DNA of 64,000 bases, from positions 1 to 64,000 of the forward strand of contig CAXXKO010000024.1 of NCBI GenBank assembly GCA_963666705.2, in the 5' to 3' direction. This document shows positions 55,302-62,947 of the stretch, one piece after another. Every line of letters begins with the position of its first letter. Within the stretch, counting starts at the first letter, position 1. Made by a program: the position numbers and the translations under genes. The notes below the pieces were generated by a model. It searched no databases. It worked only from the letters and a program-made list of their open reading frames with translations, and was not told the DNA's origin. The stretch comes from G963666705 sp963666705. Its GTDB lineage: Bacteria > Pseudomonadota > Alphaproteobacteria > CADEGL01.

Positions 55302-55346
55302 TGGGGACAGCATATAATTCTCCAATAGAAAATTATATACTGTCCC
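55302..55346. repeat. Hairpin of GGGGACAG..ATATAATT arms
   Basis: GGGGACAGCATATAATT (55302-55318) pairs with AATTATATACTGTCCCC (55330-55346) with one mismatch over an 11-base loop. It lies between the dehydrogenase gene and lipB. The AT-rich inner arms contrast with the GC-rich surroundings, and the end motif recurs at 54231. Confidence 0.75.
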
Positions 55347-55374
55347 CGTATACTGTGTCTTCAAATACCGGGCG

Positions 55375-56064
55375 CTACATTGCAGCTGGCTCGACCGCCA
55401 CCTGGAAGACATCCTCGAAAGCGATCGTCAGCGCCGAATCGAGCTCCGCCATCGAAGCCACATGGCCGAGGGCGTGGAGCGAGGTGACGCCGAGTCCCTC
55501 CTCGGCGATGCCGCAAGGCACGATACCAGCGAAATGCTCGAGGTTGGGGTCGAGGTTGAGGGATACGCCGTGATAGCTGACCCAGCGCCGGACGCGCACG
55601 CCGATGGCGGCGATCTTGTCCTCCCGCACCGCCCGGCCCGCGGCCCCGCGGGCGACCCAGATGCCGACCCGACCCGGCCGCCGCTCGCCGCTCACGCCGA
55701 AGGCGGCGAGGGTGCGGATCAGCCATTCCTCGAGATCGTGCACGTGGCGGCGTACGTCACAGCCGCGGCGCTTGAGGTCGAGCATGACGTAGCCGACCCG
55801 CTGGCCGGGGCCGTGATAGGTATACTGGCCACCCCGCCCGGTGCGGTGGACGGGAAAGCGCCCCTGGTCGAGCAGGTCGCCGTCCCTGGCGCTGGTGCCG
55901 GCGGTGTAGAGCGGTGGGTGCTCGAGCAGCCAGACGAGCTCGGGCGCCGCGCCGGCGCGAATTGCGGCGACCCGCGCCTCCATATCCGCGACCGCGGGCT
56001 CATAAGCGACGGGCCGGTCGCTCACGCGCCACTCGATGCGGCATCTCCGTGCCCCGCCCACCAT
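55375..56064 (-). CDS. lipB: LipB, octanoyl-ACP:protein octanoyltransferase
   Basis: This 229-residue enzyme transfers octanoyl groups to lipoyl domains, the first step of lipoate synthesis. It has HPPLYTAGTSARDGDLL, the signature RTGRGGQYTYHGPGQRVGYV, the conserved Lys in EDKIAAIGVRVRRWVSYHG and the catalytic Cys in GIVPCGI. The likely start is MVGGARRCRIEWR at 56064. A longer frame to 56265 runs through the divergent tRNA-Leu and is rejected. Confidence 0.92.
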   Translation of the reverse strand: MVGGARRCRIEWRVSDRPVAYEPAVADMEARVAAIRAGAAPELVWLLEHPPLYTAGTSARDGDLLDQGRFPVHRTGRGGQYTYHGPGQRVGYVMLDLKRRGCDVRRHVHDLEEWLIRTLAAFGVSGERRPGRVGIWVARGAAGRAVREDKIAAIGVRVRRWVSYHGVSLNLDPNLEHFAGIVPCGIAEEGLGVTSLHALGHVASMAELDSALTIAFEDVFQVAVEPAAM

Positions 56065-56177
56065 CCAATCGCCTCGCCAGTCCCCGAAATACCGCAGCGC
56101 CCTTGCTATATAGGGCCTGATTTGGTAATCCCCGAGCCTTATCCGCGCAAGGGCGCGGCGTAAATTCGAGAGGTTTT

Positions 56178-56264
56178 GCGGTCGTGGCGGAATTGGTAGA
56201 CGCGCAGCGTTGAGGGCGCTGTGGGGGCAACCCCGTGGAAGTTCGAGTCTTCTCGACCGCACCA
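56178..56264 (+). tRNA. tRNA-Leu (GAG)
   Basis: GCGGTCG pairs with CGACCGC, followed by A and an encoded CCA at 56262-56264. The loop TTGAGGG gives anticodon GAG at 56212-56214. The long variable arm (GTGGGGGCAACCCCGT) fits a class II tRNA. Confidence 0.95.
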
Positions 56265-56270
56265 TTTTCG

Positions 56271-56304
56271 AAGGCCCGCCGTGTCAGCTTGGCGGGCCTT
56301 TCTT
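56271..56304 (+). terminator. Terminator of tRNA-Leu
   Basis: AAGGCCCGCC (56271-56280) and GGCGGGCCTT (56291-56300) form a perfect 10-bp stem with a 10-base loop, then TCTT. The group II intron begins right after it, at about 56306, the insertion preference described for class C introns. Confidence 0.85.
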
Positions 56305-56718
56305 CGTGTGCCTGGCATGGCGTTGATCTAGGAGGTGGAAGTCCTCTACGAGCCGTGACGACCGGAATCGTAAGCTGGAGGCAACTGCGTCGCCGCGAGG
56401 CGGGGTGGGGAGGAAGCCCGAGGCGAAATCCGGAGCGGACGAACAGGAACCGGATAGAAGGCCGGTGCGATGGGGTAAGCCAGCTATGGGTGGCGCGACC
56501 CGATAGTCGTTCGGACATCGCATTGGTAAATCCGGCCGCGACCGGAGGAAAGATCAGGGTCTTACCCAGGGAGATCTCCGCCCCTCTCGGGCGAACCGAG
56601 TAGCGCCCCGGCGACGGGAAGCGATGGGGGTGGAGAAGTCAGCAGAGGCCGTAGTAGTCGGCCAGGTAGGCGGATGAAGGGCCGAATCCGGAAGCAAGGA
56701 GCAGTCTGGTCCAACTCG

Positions 56719-58158
56719 ATGAGCGTGGAGCGGCAGCAAGGCAGGGCTTATCAGCTTGACCTCTTCGACGAGGCGCTGCTGAAGGCCCTGCGCCACGGCG
56801 CGCCTGGCGACGGCGGAACCGGCGCTGGGGCGTTCGCGGAGCCACAAGCGCTCGCGGTGTTGGGCCAGCAACGAGCCTTGACGCAAGACCTGATGGAACG
56901 GGTGGCGAGCGCGGCCAACCTGAGCCATGCCTACAAGCGTGTGAAGGCGAACAAGGGGGCGCCGGGAGTGGACGGGATGACCGTCAACGACCTTGGGCCC
57001 TGGCTCGCCGATCACAAGGACATGCTGGTGGCGCAACTGGTGCGAGGCGGCTATCGGCCACGACCGGTCAAGGGGGTGGAGATCCCCAAGCCGGGCGGCG
57101 GGGTGCGGCAATTGGGCATCCCGACGGTGGTCGATCGCCTGGTCCAGCAGGCCATGCTGGGTGTCCTGCAGCCGATCCTCGACCCGGCGTTCTCGGCGTC
57201 GAGCTTCGGCTTCCGCCCGGGGCGGAGCGCCCACGGCGCTCTGGCCCAGGCGGGGAAGCACGTTGCCGCGGGTTACGGGATCGTGGTCGACCTCGATCTG
57301 GAGAAGTTCTTCGACCGGATCAACCACGACATCCTCATGGCCCGTTTGGCGCGGCACATCGGCGACAGGCGCCTCTTGAGGCTCGTCCGCCGCTTCCTGG
57401 AAGCGGGGATGATGCGAGAGGGCGTCTGCACGCGGCGATACGAGGGCACGCCCCAGGGTGGCCCGCTCTCGCCGCTGCTCGCCAACCTGCTCCTGGACGA
57501 CCTCGACAAGATGCTGGAGGCGCGAGGCCACCGCTTCTGCCGCTACGCCGACGACTGCAACATCTATGTGCGGTCGAGAGCGGCGGGAGAGCGGGTCATG
57601 GCCAAGGTCGCCGAATTCCTCCGCAGCAGGTTGCATCTCGAGGTCAACCGGGAGAAAAGCGCCGTCGCCCCGGTCGGGGAGCGCTCATTCCTCGGCCACC
57701 GGCTGTTGTGGGACGGGCGCTTGGGCATCGCGCCCAAGAGCCTGGACCGCGTGAGGCAACGCCTGCGTCGGATCACCAAGCGCAACCGGGGTATCTCGCT
57801 TGCGCGCATGATCGCGGAGGTCAATGCCTTCCTGGCCGGTTGGGTGGGCTACTTCCGCCACGCCCACTGCAAGAGGCACCTGCAACGCCTCGACGAATGG
57901 ATTCGTCGAAAGCTGCGCTGCGTGCGGCTCAAGCAGTGCAAACGCACGAAGGCCATCGCCGACTTCCTGCAAGGGCTCGGCGTGCCGGAATGGCGGGCGT
58001 GGATACTGGCGCTGACCGGCAAGGGCTGGTGGCGCATGGCCCTCAGCTACCAAGCAACCGAGGCCATGACCCTCGCCTGGTTCGTCCGGCAGGGCCTCGT
58101 GCCCGTCGCCGACAGGTACCTTGCGTTACAGACTGACGGAAACCGCCGTGGTACGTAG
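56719..58158 (+). CDS. ltrA: Group II intron reverse transcriptase/maturase
   Basis: From MSVERQQGRAYQLDLFDEAL (56719; an earlier ATG at 56674 is possible) it has 479 residues. RT motifs are KANKGAPGVDGMTV, SSFGFRPGRSAHGALAQA, IVVDLDLEKFFDRINHDI, TPQGGPLSPLLANLLLDDLD and the active-site CRYADDCNIYVRS with catalytic Asp pair. The maturase domain X includes FLAGWVGYFRHAHCKRHLQR. No HNH endonuclease is visible, as usual for class C. The last residues NRRGT are encoded by the 5' strand of domain V, with the stop in its loop. Confidence 0.92.
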   Translation: MSVERQQGRAYQLDLFDEALLKALRHGAPGDGGTGAGAFAEPQALAVLGQQRALTQDLMERVASAANLSHAYKRVKANKGAPGVDGMTVNDLGPWLADHKDMLVAQLVRGGYRPRPVKGVEIPKPGGGVRQLGIPTVVDRLVQQAMLGVLQPILDPAFSASSFGFRPGRSAHGALAQAGKHVAAGYGIVVDLDLEKFFDRINHDILMARLARHIGDRRLLRLVRRFLEAGMMREGVCTRRYEGTPQGGPLSPLLANLLLDDLDKMLEARGHRFCRYADDCNIYVRSRAAGERVMAKVAEFLRSRLHLEVNREKSAVAPVGERSFLGHRLLWDGRLGIAPKSLDRVRQRLRRITKRNRGISLARMIAEVNAFLAGWVGYFRHAHCKRHLQRLDEWIRRKLRCVRLKQCKRTKAIADFLQGLGVPEWRAWILALTGKGWWRMALSYQATEAMTLAWFVRQGLVPVADRYLALQTDGNRRGT

Positions 58159-58207
58159 AACGTATGCCCGGTGGTGTGGGAGGAGGGGCGCCGCGAGGCC
58201 CCCCTCC
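58142..58207 (+). ncRNA. Intron catalytic domain V and domain VI
   Basis: ACCGCCGTGGTACG at 58142-58155 pairs with CGTATGCCCGGTGGT at 58161-58175, the domain V hairpin seen in class C introns. GGAGGAGGGGC and GCCCCCCTCC around a short GC-rich loop at about 58179-58207 form domain VI, followed by CTACCCGAT. The intron ORF stop TAG (58156-58158) is in the domain V loop. Confidence 0.75.
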
Positions 58208-58246
58208 TACCCGATTTGGCCGAAACCCTTGACGGGAAGCTGAGCC

Positions 58247-59647
58247 ATGGCCGATCCCCCGCGCGAGACAGAGACCGACCTGGCGCCGGCGGTGGAGGAA
58301 GGCTTCGGCCTGACCGGGGAGGTCGTGCGCGCCGTGCGCGAGGCACTCGACCGCGGCGATATCGAGCGAGTCGAGGAGCTGGTCCTGCCGCTCCATTACG
58401 CCGACACGGCCGACCTCTTCGAGCGCCTGAGCGGCTCCGACCGCATGCTCGTCCTCGACATCATTCGTCCGCACCTCGAGGCGGACATGCTGGCCGAGCT
58501 CGACGAGGCGGTGCGCGACGAGGTGCTGGCCGAGCTACATGCCGAAGAAGTCGCCGCGGCGGTCACTGAGCTGGAGACCGACGACGCCGTCGGCCTCATC
58601 GAGGACCTGGACGAAGAAACCCAGCAGGAGATCCTCGACGCCATGCCGGCGGCGGAGCGCGCCGTCCTCGAACAGGGCCTCTCCTATCCCGAGGACAGCG
58701 CCGGGCGCCTCATGCAACGCGCCTTCGTGGCCGTGCCCACCTTCTGGAACGTGGGCGAGATCATCGACTACCTTCGCGGCACCGACGACCTGCCGGACGA
58801 CTTTTACGACCTCTTCGTGGTCGATCCCCGCCACCGGCCCATCGGCACGGTGCCCTTGAGCCGCGTCTTGCGCACCCGGCGGCCCATCTCGGTGGGCGAA
58901 ATCATGGATTCGGAGGCGGAGCTGTTCACCGTGCCCGTGACCATGGACCAGGAGGAGGTGGCTTTCCTCTTCCGCCAGCAGGACCTCGTCTCCGCCCCGG
59001 TCGTGGACGGCGACGGGCGGCTGCTCGGCGTCATCACCGTCGACGACGTGGTCGACGTGATCGAGGAGGAGCTCTCGGACGACCTCATGCACCTGGGCGG
59101 CGTGAGCGAGCCGGACCTCTACCGCGCCGTCATAGCCACCACCAGGTCACGCTTCTCCTGGCTGGCGATCAATCTCGGCACCGCCATCCTGGCTTCCACC
59201 GTTATCGGCTTCTTCGCGGCGACCATCGAACAGATCGTCGCCCTCGCCGTGCTCATGCCCATCGTCGCGTCCATGGGGGGAAACGCCGGCACCCAGACCC
59301 TGACCGTCGCCGTGCGGGCACTCGCCATGAAGGAGCTGACGGCCAGCAACGCGCTCCGCGTCATCGGCAAGGAGGTGTTGGTGGGCGGCATCAACGGCAT
59401 CCTGTTCGCACTCCTGGCCGCGCTGGCCGCGGGATTCTGGTTCCAGAGTCTGCCGCTGGCGCTCATCATGGCCGCCGCCATGATCGTGAACCTGATCGTG
59501 GCCGGCCTCGCCGGGGCCGCGATCCCCGTCGGCCTGGCCCTACGCGGCATCGACCCGGCGGTGGCCACGGCCGTCTTCCTGACCACCATCACCGACGTGG
59601 TCGGCTTCTTCGCCTTCCTCGGTCTTGCGGCCTGGCTGCTCTTGTAG
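58247..59647 (+). CDS. mgtE: MgtE magnesium transporter
   Basis: This 466-residue protein is a gated Mg channel. An N-terminal superhelical domain spans about residues 30-135. Two CBS domains follow (about 140-265, including VSAPVVDGDGRLLGVITVDD). Five membrane helices after about 300 carry the pore signature MPIVASMGGNAGTQTLTVAV and the end TTITDVVGFFAFLGLA. It lies only 31 bases after the intron 3' end, so transcription through the intron or from within it is likely. Confidence 0.94.
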   Translation: MADPPRETETDLAPAVEEGFGLTGEVVRAVREALDRGDIERVEELVLPLHYADTADLFERLSGSDRMLVLDIIRPHLEADMLAELDEAVRDEVLAELHAEEVAAAVTELETDDAVGLIEDLDEETQQEILDAMPAAERAVLEQGLSYPEDSAGRLMQRAFVAVPTFWNVGEIIDYLRGTDDLPDDFYDLFVVDPRHRPIGTVPLSRVLRTRRPISVGEIMDSEAELFTVPVTMDQEEVAFLFRQQDLVSAPVVDGDGRLLGVITVDDVVDVIEEELSDDLMHLGGVSEPDLYRAVIATTRSRFSWLAINLGTAILASTVIGFFAATIEQIVALAVLMPIVASMGGNAGTQTLTVAVRALAMKELTASNALRVIGKEVLVGGINGILFALLAALAAGFWFQSLPLALIMAAAMIVNLIVAGLAGAAIPVGLALRGIDPAVATAVFLTTITDVVGFFAFLGLAAWLLL

Positions 59648-59663
59648 AAATCAGTGTTTGACG

Positions 59664-59679
59664 TTTACGTAATCGTAAA
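59664..59679. promoter_or_regulatory. Putative LiuR operator upstream of liuR
   Basis: TTTACG at 59664-59669 and CGTAAA at 59674-59679 are inverted over TAAT, followed by AT-rich DNA with TTGACG at 59688. This resembles the ACG..CGT-type operators known for LiuR MerR regulators and suggests autoregulation. Confidence 0.55.
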
Positions 59680-59721
59680 TTAACATATTTGACGATATTA
59701 TGCGTGAGGGGTAGGAGGCCC

Positions 59722-60111
59722 ATGGCCGCCATCTATGGCATCGCCGATTTGGCGCGGGAATTTGGCGTGACCGCCCGTGCTATCCGTTTCTACGAGGATT
59801 GCAGGCTCTTGCGGCCTGCGCGGCGGGGGCTCGCCCGGGTCTATGGCGAGAGCGACCGCAGGCGGCTGCGCCTCGTGCTGCGCGGCAAGCGCCTCGGCTT
59901 CAGCCTCGAGGAGATCCGCGAGATGCTCGACCTGCACTATGCGGGCCCCGAGGACATGGGCAGCCCAGGCTATCTGCTCAACCGTATTGCCGAGCACCGC
60001 CATACCCTTGAACAACGGCGTGAGGACGGCCAGCTCGCGCTCGACTGGCTCGACCACCTGGAGGCGCGCTGCCACCGCCTGGCCGAGATGGGCCGCAAGC
60101 GGCGGGCCTAG
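59722..60111 (+). CDS. liuR: MerR-family regulator, LiuR-like
   Basis: This 129-residue regulator starts MAAIYGIADLAREFGVTARA at 59722 after GTAGGAGGCCC. It has the MerR helix-turn-helix AIRFYEDCRLLRPARRGLAR and RLRLVLRGKRLGFSLEEIRE, followed by a dimerising coiled coil. No metal-binding cysteines are evident. The opening and the RGKRLGFSLEEIRE block match LiuR, which controls branched-chain amino-acid catabolism. Isovaleryl-CoA dehydrogenase lies 1.2 kb downstream, which supports this. Confidence 0.8.
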   Translation: MAAIYGIADLAREFGVTARAIRFYEDCRLLRPARRGLARVYGESDRRRLRLVLRGKRLGFSLEEIREMLDLHYAGPEDMGSPGYLLNRIAEHRHTLEQRREDGQLALDWLDHLEARCHRLAEMGRKRRA

Positions 60112-60149
60112 GTCGGTCGCGCCCGCGCCGCACAGATAGAGGAGGGGAC

Positions 60150-60596
60150 ATGCCGGGTTTCTACATCCTATTGGCCATGGCGGTGGGGGCTGGCGTCATG
60201 GTCCAGGCCGGCATCAACTACCAGCTTTCGGGCGTGCTCGAAAGCCCGGTGAGCGCGGCCCTCGTGTCCTTCGCCGTCGGCACCCTGGCGCTCGCCTTCT
60301 TCGCGCTCGCGAGCCGGGTGAGCGTGCCGGAGATGGGCCGCATCACCCAGGCGCCGTGGCACCTCTTCGTCGTTGGCGGCCTCCTCGGCGCCATTTTCGT
60401 CACCACCACCATCATCCTGGTGCCCAAGCTGGGCGCCTCCGCCTTCCTGGCCGCCGTGGTGGCCGGCCAGATGATCTGCGCTATCCTGCTCGACCATTGG
60501 GGCCTCGTCGGTTTCCCGCGCCACGCCTTCAGCCCCTGGCGCGGCCTTGGCGCTATCATGCTGCTGGGCGGTGTGGTTCTAATTCGCCGATTTTGA
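60150..60596 (+). CDS. DMT-family (YdcZ/DUF606) membrane protein
   Basis: This 148-residue protein has four to five membrane helices. It opens FYILLAMAVGAGVMVQAGIN, then ALVSFAVGTLALAFFALASR and LGAIFVTTTIILVPKLGASA, all typical of the five-helix YdcZ (DUF606) branch of drug/metabolite transporters. The substrate is unknown. It lies between liuR and the long palindrome, perhaps in the liuR transcript. Confidence 0.8.
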   Translation: MPGFYILLAMAVGAGVMVQAGINYQLSGVLESPVSAALVSFAVGTLALAFFALASRVSVPEMGRITQAPWHLFVVGGLLGAIFVTTTIILVPKLGASAFLAAVVAGQMICAILLDHWGLVGFPRHAFSPWRGLGAIMLLGGVVLIRRF

Positions 60597-60599
60597 TAA

Positions 60600-60635
60600 A
60601 GTAATTACGTTAACGTTAACGTTAACGTAATTACT
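60600..60635. promoter_or_regulatory. 36-bp perfect palindrome with tandem GTTAAC units
   Basis: From AGTAATTACGTTAACG to its mirror CGTTAACGTAATTACT the sequence is a perfect inverted repeat. The middle is ACGTTA repeated more than three times, giving three GTTAAC sites at 6-base spacing. It ends 16 bases before the thioesterase ATG. The outer halves resemble LiuR-type TTACG..CGTAA operators, so this is read as an expanded operator for the thioesterase and possibly ivd. It is AT-rich in a GC-rich genome. Confidence 0.7.
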
Positions 60636-60651
60636 AAGGATTGGGGGCCCT

Positions 60652-61128
60652 ATGACACGTTTCGAGCCACGGGATCCGGACTTCGCGGCGCGGGTGCGGT
60701 CGAGCTTCGGGCGCCAGAGCTTCATGGCGCTCTTGGGCATCGAGCTCGCGCGCATCGAGCCCGGCCTGTGCGAGCTGCATTTGCCCTGGCGCGCGGACCT
60801 GTTGCAGCAGCACAGCTATTTCCACGGCGGCGCGATCGCCACGGTGCTCGACAGCGCCGCCGGCTACGCGGCCTTCAGCCTGATGCCGCCCGCGACGGCC
60901 GTCCTCACCGCCGAATACAAGCTCAATTTCGTCGCCCCCGGGGCGGGCGAGCGCATCATCGCGCGGGGCGAGGTGGTGCGCCCGGGCCGTACGCTCACGG
61001 TCGTGCGGGCCGACGCGTTCGCGGTTCAGGACGGCGAGGAGACACTCGTCTGCGCCTCGCAACAGACCCTGATGGCCCTCGCCGGCCAGTCGGACGAGGC
61101 GCTCGGCACTGGCGGGGACGGACGGTAA
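60652..61128 (+). CDS. PaaI-type hotdog-fold thioesterase
   Basis: This 158-residue hotdog protein has the family signature SYFHGGAIATVLDSAAGYAA, with the catalytic Asp, and VLTAEYKLNFVAPGAGERI. Such enzymes hydrolyse acyl-CoA intermediates, often to rescue CoA during catabolism. The gene lies directly downstream of the palindromic operator and before isovaleryl-CoA dehydrogenase, suggesting a role in branched-chain acyl-CoA turnover. Confidence 0.88.
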   Translation: MTRFEPRDPDFAARVRSSFGRQSFMALLGIELARIEPGLCELHLPWRADLLQQHSYFHGGAIATVLDSAAGYAAFSLMPPATAVLTAEYKLNFVAPGAGERIIARGEVVRPGRTLTVVRADAFAVQDGEETLVCASQQTLMALAGQSDEALGTGGDGR

Positions 61129-61140
61129 GGCGGCCCTCAC

Positions 61141-61203
61141 CCTTCGACAGGCTCAGGGTGAGGCCCTCATGCTGAGCCTCCTCATCCTGAGCTTGCCGAA
61201 GGA
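61141..61203. repeat. Dispersed-type inverted repeat (CTTCGACAGGCTCAGG family)
   Basis: CCTTCGACAGGCTCAGGGTG and the inverted CTCATCCTGAGCTTGCCGAA form an imperfect hairpin over about 61141-61203. The motif family is a common intergenic repeat in alphaproteobacterial genomes (general knowledge). It lies between the thioesterase and ivd and could act as a transcription barrier. Confidence 0.7.
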
Positions 61204-61324
61204 CGAAGTATGAGGGCCGGGTATGGGGCACCACGCCTCCTTACCCGAACGCCCGTGCGGCCAACACTTCGCTTTCGGCCGGTTTGACAGTAGATTCCAC
61301 GCAAGGGAGGCAGCGCGCGGCGCC

Positions 61325-62497
61325 ATGATATCCAACCAGCCACCATCACTCGATTTCGGCCTCGGTGAGACCGCCGACATGTTGCGCGACACGGTCGCGG
61401 CCTTCTGCGCCGCTGAGATCGCCCCGCGGGCAGCCGAGATCGACCGCACCGACACCTTCCCCCGCGACCTCTGGCCCCGCCTGGGCGCGCTGGGTCTTCA
61501 CGGCATCACGGTCGAGGAGGAGTGGGGCGGGGCCGGCATGGGCTATCTCGAGCACTGCGTGGCTGTCGAGGAGATCAGCCGCGCCTCGGGCTCGGTCGCC
61601 CTCTCATACGGCGCGCACTCGAACCTGTGCGTGAACCAGATCCGGCGCAACGGCAATGCGGACCAGAAGCGCCGCTATCTGCCCAAGCTCATCTCGGGCG
61701 AGCATGTGGGCGCCCTCGCCATGAGCGAGCCGGGGGCGGGCTCCGACGTGATCGGTATGACGACGCGGGCCGAGCGCAAGGGCGACCGCTTCTTGCTCAA
61801 TGGCACCAAGATGTGGATCACCAACGGCCCCGAGGCCGAGGTGTTGGTGGTCTACGCCAAGACCGACGCGGCTGCGGGCTCGCGAGGCATCACCGCTTTC
61901 CTCGTCGAGAAGGGCTTCGCGGGCTTCTCGACGGCCCAGAAGCTCGACAAGCTCGGCATGCGCGGCTCCCCCACCTGCGAGCTGATCTTCGAGGATTGCG
62001 AGGTGCCGGCGGAGAACGTGCTGGGCGAGGTCGGCCGGGGCGCGAATGTGTTGATGAGCGGCCTCGACTACGAGCGCGCGGTGCTCGCCGCGGGCGCTCT
62101 CGGCCTCATGCAGGCGGCCATGGACCTGGTCGTGCCCTACGTCCACGAGCGCAAGCAGTTCGGCCAGCCCATCGGCAGCTTCCAGCTCATGCAGGGCAAG
62201 CTCGCCGACATGTACACGACCATGAATGCGTCCAAGGCTTACGTCTACGCCGTGGCCCAGGCCTGCGACCGCGGCCGCACCTCGCGCAAGGACGCGGCCG
62301 GCGCCATCCTCTACGCGGGCGAGCGCGCCACCTGGATGGCGCTCGAGGCGATCCAGGTCATGGGCGGCATGGGCTACGTCAACGAGACGCCGACGGGCCG
62401 CCTCCTGCGCGACGCCAAGCTCTACGAGATCGGCGCCGGCACGTCCGAGATCCGCCGCTGGCTCATCGGCCGCGAGATCTTCGAGGAGTCGGGGTAG
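61325..62497 (+). CDS. ivd: Isovaleryl-CoA dehydrogenase
   Basis: This 390-residue flavoenzyme oxidises isovaleryl-CoA in leucine catabolism. It has MSEPGAGSDVIGMTT and KMWITNGPEAEVLVVYAK for FAD binding. The candidate catalytic Glu250 is in SGLDYERAVLAAG, the position used by isovaleryl-CoA dehydrogenase. The ending LYEIGAGTSEIRRWLIGREI lacks the Glu used by short-chain enzymes. The ATG at 61325 is preferred over an in-frame start at 61223 in the repeat region. It is probably under the LiuR-like regulator. Confidence 0.93.
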   Translation: MISNQPPSLDFGLGETADMLRDTVAAFCAAEIAPRAAEIDRTDTFPRDLWPRLGALGLHGITVEEEWGGAGMGYLEHCVAVEEISRASGSVALSYGAHSNLCVNQIRRNGNADQKRRYLPKLISGEHVGALAMSEPGAGSDVIGMTTRAERKGDRFLLNGTKMWITNGPEAEVLVVYAKTDAAAGSRGITAFLVEKGFAGFSTAQKLDKLGMRGSPTCELIFEDCEVPAENVLGEVGRGANVLMSGLDYERAVLAAGALGLMQAAMDLVVPYVHERKQFGQPIGSFQLMQGKLADMYTTMNASKAYVYAVAQACDRGRTSRKDAAGAILYAGERATWMALEAIQVMGGMGYVNETPTGRLLRDAKLYEIGAGTSEIRRWLIGREIFEESG

Positions 62498-62568
62498 GGG
62501 CGGCTGACGGATTGGAGCATTTGCCTTAGATTCGCAGAAGGTTCATCGATGTGTGTTGGTGACGGATC

Positions 62569-62850
62569 GTGCGAGCCAAGACGAAGATAGATAGACGCGG
62601 CCGAGTGGTTGTGCCGGCCCGGTTTCGCCAGGTGCTAGGGTTGGCGGAGGGCGATGAGGTGTTGATGCGCTGCGAGGATGGCGAAGTCACGCTCTATACT
62701 CGTGCCGAAGCCATTCGCCGGGCGCAAGCGCTCGTCCGCCGGTACGCGAAGGGTGGGAAAAGCTCGGTGGACGACTTTCTCGACGAGCGCCGCCGCGAGG
62801 CGGAGCGTGAAGAAGCCGAGGCCGTCGGCAACGACGGGACCAAGCTTTGA
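62569..62850 (+). CDS. SpoVT/AbrB-type antitoxin-like protein, orphan
   Basis: This 93-residue protein starts at GTG 62569. It has the swapped-hairpin DNA-binding domain KIDRRGRVVVPARFRQVLGL and GDEVLMRCEDGEVTLYTR, then a charged helical tail. Such proteins are usually antitoxins followed by a PIN or MazF toxin. Here only about 95 bases separate it from the DUF1989 gene and no toxin frame is visible, so it is either an orphan regulator or the remnant of a module. Confidence 0.75.
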   Translation: MRAKTKIDRRGRVVVPARFRQVLGLAEGDEVLMRCEDGEVTLYTRAEAIRRAQALVRRYAKGGKSSVDDFLDERRREAEREEAEAVGNDGTKL

Positions 62851-62947
62851 TGTGGAAGTGCGACTCGTTCGTGAGTGATACGATTTGGACGGTGCTGTCG
62901 GCGCGGCTGCCGGAAGCCAAGCGAAACCAATAGGGAGGAGAGGAAAG

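Larger units (their letters stand above)
56306..58215 (+). mobile_element. Group II intron, probable bacterial class C
   Basis: The 5' end reads GTGTGCCTGGCATGG, matching the GUGYG rule, and lies one base after the T-tail of a terminator. The 3' end is CTACCCGAT at about 58207-58215. About 410 bases of structured RNA precede a reverse transcriptase gene. Domain V and VI hairpins lie at 58142-58207. Insertion behind a terminator hairpin, the reverse-transcriptase type and the 3' end all fit class C. Exact ends need structure modelling. Confidence 0.85.

Noticed and set aside
56065..56265. N-terminal extension of lipB
   Set aside because: The extension is antisense to tRNA-Leu and has no LipB similarity before MVGGARRCRIEWR.
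62851..62947. Possible toxin gene after the AbrB-type antitoxin
   Set aside because: Frames are under 30 codons and show no PIN or MazF features.
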